Origin: Chersky-840 sp963811775
GTDB lineage: Bacteria > Actinomycetota > Acidimicrobiia > Acidimicrobiales > UBA8190
NCBI GenBank assembly: GCA_963811775.1
Contig: CAWESO010000010.1
Span: 1 to 64,000, forward strand
Length of the DNA: 64,000 nt
Direction of reading: 5' to 3'
Shown here piece by piece: positions 54,026-62,175 of the stretch. Positions within the stretch are counted from its first letter, which is position 1; the number at the start of each line of letters is the position of its first letter. The notes beneath the pieces are model-generated. The model did not search any database. It was not told the origin of the DNA and was given only the letters and a program-made list of their open reading frames with translations. A program made the position numbers and the translations under genes.

Positions 54026-57007
54026 GTGGTGAACGAGCCCGCCGGCGCCCCGGCCAAGCGCTGGCGACGGGGTTCGGCCGTCCTCGTGGTGTCGATCGTC
54101 ACGATCGCGGCCATCGTGGTCGTGGTGCTCCTGGCGACCGTCTTCAACCACTCGGGGCCCGTCTCCACCGACACCTCCCCGGTCGACCTGGCCACACCGG
54201 TGGACATGGCCAACGGCGCCGCTCACCCGTCCGCCATCGTGCGCGCCGGTGCGGCCCGGATCGAAGTGCTCAGCCCGACGCTGCTGCGCCTCGAGTACTC
54301 ACCTTCGTCGCATTTCCAGGACGCCCCCACCGTCAACGCGCTCGACCGTCGCATGGCGGTGCCGAAGTACCGCGACCAGGTGTCGGGAGGCTGGTTGACG
54401 CTGCGTACGACCATGGTGACCTGGCGCTACCGCCTGGGATCGGGTCCGTTCACCGCGGCCAACACCTCGGTGCGTTTCGTCGACGGCACGAGCGACGAGA
54501 CTGCGCATCCCACCTGGGACTGGGAATGCCCGTTCGACCAACTCTGCCAGGCCGGGGCCGCCGTCCTCGGGGGCGGGGCCACGCTCAGCTTCACCCAGGG
54601 TGGGTACGAGAGCAGCGCCGGGTATGTGGGCAACTTCGTCCACCATGGTGCCAGCGCCACCTGGACGATCCTGGGGGCATCGCCGGGCCGGGCTCGACTC
54701 TCCATCCGGTACGCGAGCGTGGCCGGCACCCACTCGCCGGCCATGGCGCGCACCGTCGACCTGATGGTGAACGGAGAACGCGCCACCACCCTCACGGCCG
54801 CGCCCACCACGCCGGCAGCACCGTGGTCGACGCTCACGACGTCCGCGGTGCTGCGGGCCGGGTCCAACTCGGTACAGGTGCGCTGCGGCGCCGGCGACAG
54901 CTGCGGTGTCGACCTCGACTCGCTCGCCGTCGGTCCCGCCGGTGCGCCCGTCCCCGCGGCCGCCCAGACGCAACCGCTCGGGGGTTGGGTGCGGGGCTTC
55001 GACACCTTCACCTATGAGCCCCTCCAACCCTGTGCTGCGGGTAGCAGCGGCGCGACGTGCCAGAACACCTTCGAGCCGCTGCACAGCGACGGCTTGCTCG
55101 ACCGAGCCGGGTGGCGGCTGCTCGACGACACCCGCAGCGCGGTGTGGACAGCCCAGGGCTGGGTTCGGCCCCGGCCGGCGGACGGAGACCTCGAAGACGG
55201 GTACCTGTTCGTCTACGGCCAGGACTATGCCGGTGCGTTGCGCACGTTCACCCGCCTGACGGGCCCGGCCCCGTTGCCTCCCCGCAGCATCTTCGGTGTG
55301 TGGTATTCGGACTACACCCCCTACTCCAGCTCGTACATCGAAGACACCCTGTACCGCGCCTTCCAAAAGGACCAGGTCCCGCTGGACACGCTGTCGCTCG
55401 ACACCGACTGGAAGGCTCCCAACAACTGGGACGGATGGGAGTGGAACACCTCGCTGTTCCCACACCCGAGCGCATTCCTGCGATGGGCCCGGTCAGAGAA
55501 TGTGAGCGTCACCCTGAACATTCACTCAAGCATCGCCGTCGACGACCCGAAGGTGCCCGCCGCGCAGCGAACCGCCGGGACGACGCTCGAGAAGTCGAGC
55601 TGTATGGCCGGCATCTGCAAGATCTGGGACTGGAGCTCGGTCCCCGAAGCCGAGTCCAACTTCAGTTTGCAGCAGAGCTTCCAGAACCAGGGAGTGGCGT
55701 TCTGGTGGCTGGACTGGTGCTGTGATGCGTCGGTCGTCTCCATGCCGGGGCTGACCCCGGACGCGTGGATCGACCATCTCTATGCCCAGGAAATGGTGAA
55801 CCAGGGCGAGCGGGGCTTCGTGCTGGCCCGTCTCGGATCGTCGAACGGCAACCCGCAGCGGGAGTATCCGGCCGGACCCTGGTCCAATCACACCTCGACC
55901 ATCGCCTTCACCGGGGATGCCTGGGGAACCTGGAACACCTTGGCCCAGGAAGTGGCGCTGACTCCCGACGAGGCGACCATCGGTGAGCCCTACGTGAGCG
56001 ACGATGTCGGCAGCTTCCTCGGGCCGCCGCCGCAGGGGACACAGGACCCCCCCGACCTCTACGACCGGTGGGTGCAGTTCGGGACGTTCCAGCCCATTCT
56101 GCGCTTGCACTCCAACGACGAGCAACGCCTGCCGTGGCAGTACCCCCAGCCTGTTCGTGACATCACCGATGAGTTCCTCCGCCTGCGGGAAGCCCTCGTG
56201 CCGTACACCTACACGCTCGCCGCCCAGGCGCACGCCACCGGCATGCCCATGGCCCGACCCCTCTACCTCGACTACCCCGACCAGGCGGCGGCGTACGCGA
56301 ACCCCGGGGAGTACCTCTACGGATCCGACGTCCTGGTGGCGCCGGTGACGTCGCCGGGGGCGGTGGCGCGCACCACCGTGTGGTTCCCGCCCGGGCGGTG
56401 GGTCGACTTCTTCACGGGGGCCACCTTCGATGGCCCACTGACCACGACGTTGGCCGTGCCCCTCGACCGTATGCCGGTCTTCGTCCGCGCCGGTGGGATC
56501 GTCCCCGAGCAGTCGGTCGACGTCGCGCCGTCGACGAAGGCGACCGGCCCCATGGTCCTGAAGGTGTTCTCGGGGTCGAGCGGAGCCTTCAGCCTCTACG
56601 CCGACAGCGGTTCCGGCCTCGGGTACGCCACAGGCGAGTACAACAAGACGCCCATCACCGTCACCTCCGGGCTCGCCGCGTCGACCGGCTCGGCGGGGGA
56701 GGGGGGGTCGGCCACCGCCGCTCTCGTGACCGTCGGCGCCGCCCGGGGCCGGTACCCCGGTGAGCCCTCGACGAGGGAGTACCGCCTCGAGCTGGTGGAC
56801 GAGAGTTCACCGTCCCAGGTGACGGTGAACGGGCGACGGCTACGCGTCCAGACGGCGGGCTCGGATGCGACCGGTTGGTACTACCAGCCTGCGAGTGCCA
56901 CGGTCGTGGTCAACACACCGACGGTGTCGACCGCCCGGGCCACGACCGTGGCCGTGTCCGGCGCGCTCCCTGTCGACCGCGCCGAGCCGGCTCCAACCCA
57001 GTCCTGA
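54026..57007 (+). CDS. membrane-anchored GH31 glycoside hydrolase with inserted carbohydrate-binding-like domain
   Basis: 993 residues from tandem GTG codons. N-terminal anchor (AVLVVSIVTIAAIVVVVLLATVF) then the GH31 N-terminal beta-sandwich. A region of about 130 residues (about 180-310) with ATWTILGASPGRARLSIRYA looks like a CBM6/35 jelly-roll. The catalytic barrel has FGVWYSDYTPYSSSY, LSLDTDWKAPNNWDGWEWN and nucleophile Asp563 in FWWLDWCCD. Candidate acid/base is Asp631 in FTGDAWGTW. Distal beta domains follow, ending in a DUF5110-like part. Alpha-glycosidase (glucosidase or xylosidase) on the outer cell face. No sugar transporter is adjacent. Confidence 0.9.
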   Translation: MVNEPAGAPAKRWRRGSAVLVVSIVTIAAIVVVVLLATVFNHSGPVSTDTSPVDLATPVDMANGAAHPSAIVRAGAARIEVLSPTLLRLEYSPSSHFQDAPTVNALDRRMAVPKYRDQVSGGWLTLRTTMVTWRYRLGSGPFTAANTSVRFVDGTSDETAHPTWDWECPFDQLCQAGAAVLGGGATLSFTQGGYESSAGYVGNFVHHGASATWTILGASPGRARLSIRYASVAGTHSPAMARTVDLMVNGERATTLTAAPTTPAAPWSTLTTSAVLRAGSNSVQVRCGAGDSCGVDLDSLAVGPAGAPVPAAAQTQPLGGWVRGFDTFTYEPLQPCAAGSSGATCQNTFEPLHSDGLLDRAGWRLLDDTRSAVWTAQGWVRPRPADGDLEDGYLFVYGQDYAGALRTFTRLTGPAPLPPRSIFGVWYSDYTPYSSSYIEDTLYRAFQKDQVPLDTLSLDTDWKAPNNWDGWEWNTSLFPHPSAFLRWARSENVSVTLNIHSSIAVDDPKVPAAQRTAGTTLEKSSCMAGICKIWDWSSVPEAESNFSLQQSFQNQGVAFWWLDWCCDASVVSMPGLTPDAWIDHLYAQEMVNQGERGFVLARLGSSNGNPQREYPAGPWSNHTSTIAFTGDAWGTWNTLAQEVALTPDEATIGEPYVSDDVGSFLGPPPQGTQDPPDLYDRWVQFGTFQPILRLHSNDEQRLPWQYPQPVRDITDEFLRLREALVPYTYTLAAQAHATGMPMARPLYLDYPDQAAAYANPGEYLYGSDVLVAPVTSPGAVARTTVWFPPGRWVDFFTGATFDGPLTTTLAVPLDRMPVFVRAGGIVPEQSVDVAPSTKATGPMVLKVFSGSSGAFSLYADSGSGLGYATGEYNKTPITVTSGLAASTGSAGEGGSATAALVTVGAARGRYPGEPSTREYRLELVDESSPSQVTVNGRRLRVQTAGSDATGWYYQPASATVVVNTPTVSTARATTVAVSGALPVDRAEPAPTQS

Positions 57008-57122
57008 CCATCTTGACGATGGTGTCGGTCTGGGCATCCGACGTCAGTATCCAGGGTCGGCAACCCCGCAACGGGACAAGTCTGTAACTGTAGATCCCGC
57101 AATAAGGGTGGGATCAGCCCTG

Positions 57123-58826
57123 TCATGGCCAATTGTGGTCGTTGGGAATACCTGGTCTCACTCGGTGCAGGACCAGTATCCCCTGTTGGTTGAACACCAC
57201 CTTGAACTCCCGTATGGCCAATGCTTCGTATAGGCCGGAGTTGCCGGTCACCCTCGTGTCGAGGACGAGCCAGTCGACCTTCGATGGATCAGGCGGCTTC
57301 TTGATCGACAACCAGTTCGTCACGGTCCATGGGTTGGGGAACTCGTAGATCAGCACCCGGTGGTCCATGTGATCGTCGATGTTGTACGTCGCGGACACAG
57401 ATGCGTCTTTCGGCACGATGCTGATCGCCTTGTTTATCGCCGCGTCTTGTGATCCCGGTTGGGCCCAGATCCCGCTGTGAAAGTCGACACTGATCGGTGA
57501 GGGTCCCCACGCCACATTGCTCGCGAGAGCGGCAGACACGGTTAGCCCGACCATGAATCGCCGTCCAGCCGCCGTACGCCCGCGCTTTGCGCAAGCCTCG
57601 ACGGTGGCCAAGAAGATTCCAGCGGTCACGATCGCGGTGTAGTAGAAGTGGATGTTGCGCGTCGTGCTTTGCCCCGAGACAGTGTTGACGAACAGCTGGG
57701 GTATGGCGATCAAGAGCACCAGGGGTTCGAGCAACGGGATGAGCGCAACCGGCCAGAACACTTGCGCGTAATACATCCATCGTGACCGTGCGACAACCAA
57801 TTTGAACCACCTGCTGGGGTGGGCCACGGAGTTTCCGATGATCGAGAAGATCGATGAGCCGAGGCCAGAGAAGAAACTGGTGTAGAAGGGGTCTGCGCCC
57901 CCGGTTGCGAACGGAATGATCAGCTTGGTGCAGGTCAGGAACCACCCCGCTCCGGCTATCGCCGTGAACAGCCCTTGTGCGCGCTGACGATGCTTCACCC
58001 AGAGACAGATCCCGAGGGCGAACACGGCGAGGCCTGCATCTTCTTTGCACGACAGGGCGACCGCGATTGCAGCCCAGAACCAACCCCAACGACGTCGGGT
58101 CGCCAGCCAGTACGCGAACATCAGTGGTGCGATGATCAGGGCGTCAGGGTGGAAGTGCCACCAGTTGATCCATTCGACCGACGGGTAGAGCAAGTACGCC
58201 GCTGAAAGACCAAGCGCGGTCCAGGAACTTTGCAGGCGGTCCCGTGCCAGAAGCCAAACAGGAATGGCACCGGCCGCCAGCCACGCCGTCTCGACGGCGT
58301 AGAGGAAGTGTGGACCGGCTCCGAGCCAGTAGGCGGGGACGAACAGCAGCGTGATGATGTTGACGTGGTGACCGAAGTAATTGAGGCCCATGATGGTGAC
58401 GAACGGGTCTTTGAGGCGAGAGGTCAGCCAGATTCCCTGGTCGTAAATGCCCATGTCGAACCCGAACGTCCCGTAGTTCGACTGCTGCTGGTAGGTGAGC
58501 GTCCCAAACACAGCGATGTACCCGAGGATCATCACTACCAGCGCGGTGACCGGTCCTGCGCGGGGCAGTTTCAGGTAGGAGACATAGAGGGGCTCACGAG
58601 GGGCGTCACCCCTGGTCTCTCTCAAGTCCTCCTCAACCCACTCATTGAATTTACGGACGGGCGTGAGGACTGTCCTCTCAGCGGTGGCGAGCGCGCCATC
58701 CAGCCGTTCCATCATCTGAGCGGACGCCGTGGTCCTCCGGACGTCGGTGGATCGCTCGATAGCATTGGAAGGCGCGTGGGCGTCGCCAGGCTCCGCCGAT
58801 TCGGAATCGGATCCGACGGTCGTCAT
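57123..58826 (-). CDS. DUF2079 membrane protein
   Basis: 567 residues from the ATG at 58826, chosen because it overlaps the upstream stop (ATGA). A cytoplasmic N-terminal part of about 90 residues is followed by about nine membrane helices with the family blocks YGTFGFDMGIYDQGIWLTS, NYFGHHVNIITLLFVPAYW and WINWWHFHPDALIIAPLMFAY. The C-terminal globular domain (DASVSATYNIDDHMDHRVLIYEF) lies outside. Members resemble GT-C-type glycosyltransferases; the DMGIYDQ loop has the acidic residues expected of a catalytic site. Function unproven. Convergent with the GH31 gene. Confidence 0.88.
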   Translation of the reverse strand: MTTVGSDSESAEPGDAHAPSNAIERSTDVRRTTASAQMMERLDGALATAERTVLTPVRKFNEWVEEDLRETRGDAPREPLYVSYLKLPRAGPVTALVVMILGYIAVFGTLTYQQQSNYGTFGFDMGIYDQGIWLTSRLKDPFVTIMGLNYFGHHVNIITLLFVPAYWLGAGPHFLYAVETAWLAAGAIPVWLLARDRLQSSWTALGLSAAYLLYPSVEWINWWHFHPDALIIAPLMFAYWLATRRRWGWFWAAIAVALSCKEDAGLAVFALGICLWVKHRQRAQGLFTAIAGAGWFLTCTKLIIPFATGGADPFYTSFFSGLGSSIFSIIGNSVAHPSRWFKLVVARSRWMYYAQVFWPVALIPLLEPLVLLIAIPQLFVNTVSGQSTTRNIHFYYTAIVTAGIFLATVEACAKRGRTAAGRRFMVGLTVSAALASNVAWGPSPISVDFHSGIWAQPGSQDAAINKAISIVPKDASVSATYNIDDHMDHRVLIYEFPNPWTVTNWLSIKKPPDPSKVDWLVLDTRVTGNSGLYEALAIREFKVVFNQQGILVLHRVRPGIPNDHNWP

Positions 58827-59170
58827 GGCCGTCCCAAAGGCGGTTTCGTTGCCACCACGCCGCAAGACCTTACTAATCGACCGCGAAGATGGCGCGGCCC
58901 CGATGGGTCTCTCGACGAGACGGGCGCAGCGTTGTCCTGCCCACCGACACCGAACCGCTGTTGGAAGTCACTCGCGTCCGCCACCGACGAGCCCGTCATC
59001 GAGCGACGCGTCACGCGGGCCCAACCAGCGAGTTCCCTCCCTCTGTCAGCGCGCTGAGCATCGAATGTCTCGGCCGCGAGGCGAAACAAGGCCTCGGTGT
59101 CCGCATCGGTCCCGAGCAAGCGGGACGGCTCGTCCTCGACTGCGTGTGTGGGTGTGTCGCCAGTGGTCAC
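58823..59170 (-). CDS. hypothetical protein coupled to DUF2079
   Basis: 115 residues. The middle EALFRLAAETFDAQRADRGRELAGWARVTRR is plausible helix; the C-terminal half is Arg/Pro-rich. The stop TGA overlaps the DUF2079 ATG, which supports it as a coupled upstream gene. No family is recognised. The composition of the last 40 residues leaves room for a chance frame. Confidence 0.4.
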   Translation of the reverse strand: MTTGDTPTHAVEDEPSRLLGTDADTEALFRLAAETFDAQRADRGRELAGWARVTRRSMTGSSVADASDFQQRFGVGGQDNAAPVSSRDPSGPRHLRGRLVRSCGVVATKPPLGRP

Positions 59171-59316
59171 CGACGCCCCCGTGCGTAGCGGCCTATCGAC
59201 AAGGCTAGTTGTGGGCCCCGGGCTACCAAGGGCGTTGGGCCACGGAACCTGGGACCCGTGACCACCTGCGCGCCCTTCCCGGGCACACCCCGATGGGCAT
59301 CGGTCACACTGGGCCG

Positions 59317-60102
59317 ATGCCTGGTCCGGTCACCGACCGTCGGATTGTGGTCCGCCGGCTCGCCGCCGCGGGCTGCGTGGCCGCCGACGAGGAGGTCGAC
59401 GAGCTCGTCGCCGGCGCGCCCGACGACGAGGCACTCGAGGCCTGGGTCCAACGACGCGAACAGGGTGAGCCACTGGCATGGATCACCGGCTCGCTGGTCT
59501 TCTGCGGCCACGCCATCCACGTCGACCCCGGCGTCTACGTTCCCCGGTATCAGAGCCAGGAACTGGCGCGTCGGGCCGGTGTGCTTCTTGCCGCCGGCGG
59601 CGCCCGAGCCCTCGATCTCTGCACGGGTGCCGGCGCCGTGGCCGTGCATCTCATGGCGGCGGCGCCCGCGGCCGTGGTCATCGGTGTCGACATCGATCCC
59701 GGGTCGGCCCGGTGCGCTCGACGAAACGGGGTGCAGGTGGTCGTGGGCGATCTCGGCCATGCCTTCGGCCGCGGCGCGTTCGACATCGTGACGGCGGTGG
59801 CCCCGTACGTCCCGTCCGACGACCTGCGTCTCCTGCCTGCCGACGTCCAGCGCTACGAACCGCGCCTCGCCCTCGACGGTGGTGACGACGGCCTCGACGT
59901 GGTCCGTCGGATCGTCGCCTCGGCGGCCCGGTTGTTGCACCGCGGCGGATGGCTGCTGCTGGAGTTGGGCGCCGACCAGGATCGGGCGCTCGCCGACGTG
60001 CTCGCCCGCTCCGGCTTCGACGCCACCGAGGCATGGTACGACGAGGATGGCGACCTGCGCGGACTGGCGGCTCGCGCCTCGGGCCCACCTCGACCGGAGT
60101 GA
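59317..60102 (+). CDS. PrmC/HemK-like methyltransferase with altered NPPY motif
   Basis: 261 residues from ATG 59317. The PrmC-like N-terminal helical part includes EPLAWITGSLVFCGHAIHV (compare PLQYI-G---F-G), then YVPRYQSQELARRA. SAM motif I is ALDLCTGAGAVAVHL and acidic motif II is VIGVDIDPGSARCARRN. Where true PrmC has NPPY this reads VAPYVPS, so glutamine methylation of release factors is doubtful. It may act on another amide or a small molecule. Convergent with the PPK2 gene 21 bases away. Confidence 0.85.
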   Translation: MPGPVTDRRIVVRRLAAAGCVAADEEVDELVAGAPDDEALEAWVQRREQGEPLAWITGSLVFCGHAIHVDPGVYVPRYQSQELARRAGVLLAAGGARALDLCTGAGAVAVHLMAAAPAAVVIGVDIDPGSARCARRNGVQVVVGDLGHAFGRGAFDIVTAVAPYVPSDDLRLLPADVQRYEPRLALDGGDDGLDVVRRIVASAARLLHRGGWLLLELGADQDRALADVLARSGFDATEAWYDEDGDLRGLAARASGPPRPE

Positions 60103-60123
60103 CGTCGGCCTCGGCCGGGGCGG

Positions 60124-60912
60124 CTACTTGCTCGCCGTGAACGTGGCGGCATAGTCGGGAACGTGACGGTACCGCTCTCGAGGCGGGCGTTCGTAGCTGC
60201 CCGGCGCCGGGCGCGGTGGCAGCTTGATCTTCGGGGGCTTGGTGGCGCGGTAGGGAACCACCGAGAGCAGGTGCGCGATGCAGTTGAGGCGGGCACGCCT
60301 CTTGTCGTCGCCCTCGACCTCGTACCACGGTGAGTCGGGGAGATCGCAGTGGGCGAACATCTCGTCTTTGGCTTTGGAGTACTCGACCCAACGGTTGCGG
60401 CCCTCGAGGTCCATCTCGCTCAGCTTCCATCGTTTGAGAGGGGCGTTGAGCCGCTCCCTGAAGCGACGCTCCTGCTCCTCGTCGCTGACGGAGAACCAGT
60501 ACTTGACCAAGATGATGCCGTCATCGATCAGCATCCGCTCGAAGGCCGGGCACTGGCGGAGGAAGCGGTGGTACTCCTCGTCGGTGCAGAGGCCCATGAC
60601 ACGCTCGACGCCGGCCCGGTTGTACCAGCTTCGATCGAACAGGACGACCTCCCCGCCGGCGGGGAGGTGGGAGATGTAGCGCTGGAAGTACCACTGCGTC
60701 TTCTCCCGATCACTCGGAACGGGCAGGGCGGCGATCCGGCACCATCGTGGGTTGAGGTACTCCGTGATGCGCTTGATCACACCGCCCTTCCCCGCCGCGT
60801 CTCGACCCTCGATCACGATGACCACGCGCTTGCTCTCGTCCCGGACCCACTGCTGCATCAAGACCAGCTCCTGCTGGAGCTCGAGGAGGGCCTTGTCGAG
60901 GACGTTGTTCGC
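60124..60912 (-). CDS. polyphosphate kinase 2 family protein
   Basis: 262 residues from the ATG at 60912 (MANNVLDKALLELQQELV). Walker A VIEGRDAAGKGGVIKRI, lid region RYISHLPAGGEVVLFDRSWYNRAGVERVMG with Walker B Asp, and VKYWFSVSDEEQERRFRERL. All the PPK2 catalytic residues are present. It transfers phosphate between polyphosphate and nucleotides (ADP or GDP to triphosphate, or the reverse). Single-domain length fits class I. Cytosolic. Confidence 0.96.
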   Translation of the reverse strand, partial: ANNVLDKALLELQQELVLMQQWVRDESKRVVIVIEGRDAAGKGGVIKRITEYLNPRWCRIAALPVPSDREKTQWYFQRYISHLPAGGEVVLFDRSWYNRAGVERVMGLCTDEEYHRFLRQCPAFERMLIDDGIILVKYWFSVSDEEQERRFRERLNAPLKRWKLSEMDLEGRNRWVEYSKAKDEMFAHCDLPDSPWYEVEGDDKRRARLNCIAHLLSVVPYRATKPPKIKLPPRPAPGSYERPPRERYRHVPDYAATFTASK

Positions 60913-61196
60913 CATCCCCCCATCTTGCCGCGCCGTCCGGTCTACGCACGCCACTCACCTGTGACGACCGGGGCCGCTCGCGCCCGGACCACGCATGTCC
61001 GGGGAGCCTTGTGGGTAGAAGTCATAGAGCTCGGTCGGAACGGTGAGTCTGGGCCGTTCCGGCTGGGAAACGGGGGAGTGGGGGCTGGGTGCCGACCAAC
61101 CCAGCCCCCCATCTCAAAGCGGAGCCGGACCCGGTTCCATGGCGCAGCCCGGGCCGCAGACGCAAAGCGCGGCGATCCCGAGAGTTGGGTGCCACG

Positions 61197-62084
61197 ATGG
61201 GGGGCGACGTGACCCTCGATGACATCGCCGCCGAGCTCTACGGCGTCTCTCCCGCAGAGTTCACCGCGGCCCGCAATGCGCGAGCGACGCAGCTCGTCGC
61301 CGTCGGGGAGCGTGCGCTCGCCGCCGAGGTCCGGAAGCTGGTGAAACCATCGGTGTCGGCGTGGTCCTTGAACATGCTCGTCCGCCGTCACCGCGCCGAG
61401 GTGTCAGACCTGGTGGGTCTCGGCGCCGAGATCCGCCACGCGCAGGGGGGTGGTTCTGGCGACGACATGCGCCGATTGGCGGCGCGACGTCGCGAGCTCG
61501 TCGACGCGCTCCTCGAACGTGCCGCGGAGATGGCCGGGGCCGGGAGGGCTCTGGGGCCGAATGTGCGACTCCAGCTCCAACAGAGCCTCGAAGCAGCTGT
61601 CGCCGACGAGGCCTCGGCAACGGCACTGTTGGCGGGGAGATTGAGCGCTTCCTTGCTCTTCGTGGGTTTCGGCGACGGGCCGTCGACGACGGGGAGCCAC
61701 GATGGGCCCCGGGCCACGTCCGGGGCACGAGCCCGTTCCCGACGCCCCCGAAAGGAGTCGGCACCGGTTCGCGACGAGGAGGCGGAACGGGCGCGGGCCG
61801 ACGCCGATCGGTTGCTCACACACGCGCAGGCTGAGCTGGCGTCGGCGGCCGCCTTGGTGGAGGAGGCGCGACGCGACGACGATGCCGCCTCGGCTCACCT
61901 GCAGCGCACCCGCACGGTGCTGCACGAGGCCGAAGATCGACGCGCCCGGTCTCGAGAGGCTCTGCAGCGGGCCCGTCAGGCGCTCACCGCCGCCCGACGA
62001 CAGGTCGCCGACGCCGAGAGGGCCCGCCGGGCACGTCAAGCCGGCAGTGGATCCGCAGGCAAGCGCGGCGTCGCACCCGGCTGA
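61197..62084 (+). CDS. actinobacterial coiled-coil hypothetical protein
   Basis: 295 residues from ATG 61197 (a longer upstream frame is unlikely). N-terminal helical region with LYGVSPAEFTAARNARATQLV and LVKPSVSAWSLNMLVRRH, a pattern shared by uncharacterised actinobacterial proteins. A central Arg/Ser linker follows, and a C-terminal coiled coil of about 100 residues is rich in Ala, Arg and Glu. No enzymatic motif. Probably cytosolic, DNA- or envelope-associated by its basic charge, but that is a guess. Confidence 0.75.
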   Translation: MGGDVTLDDIAAELYGVSPAEFTAARNARATQLVAVGERALAAEVRKLVKPSVSAWSLNMLVRRHRAEVSDLVGLGAEIRHAQGGGSGDDMRRLAARRRELVDALLERAAEMAGAGRALGPNVRLQLQQSLEAAVADEASATALLAGRLSASLLFVGFGDGPSTTGSHDGPRATSGARARSRRPRKESAPVRDEEAERARADADRLLTHAQAELASAAALVEEARRDDDAASAHLQRTRTVLHEAEDRRARSREALQRARQALTAARRQVADAERARRARQAGSGSAGKRGVAPG

Positions 62085-62175
62085 CGGCGAGAAAGACTTG
62101 GCCCGCACATGCGGTCGTGCTCCCGGCCCGAGCGTCCGTCTCTTGCGTGACGATCGCCCGAACCGGGATCAGTCC

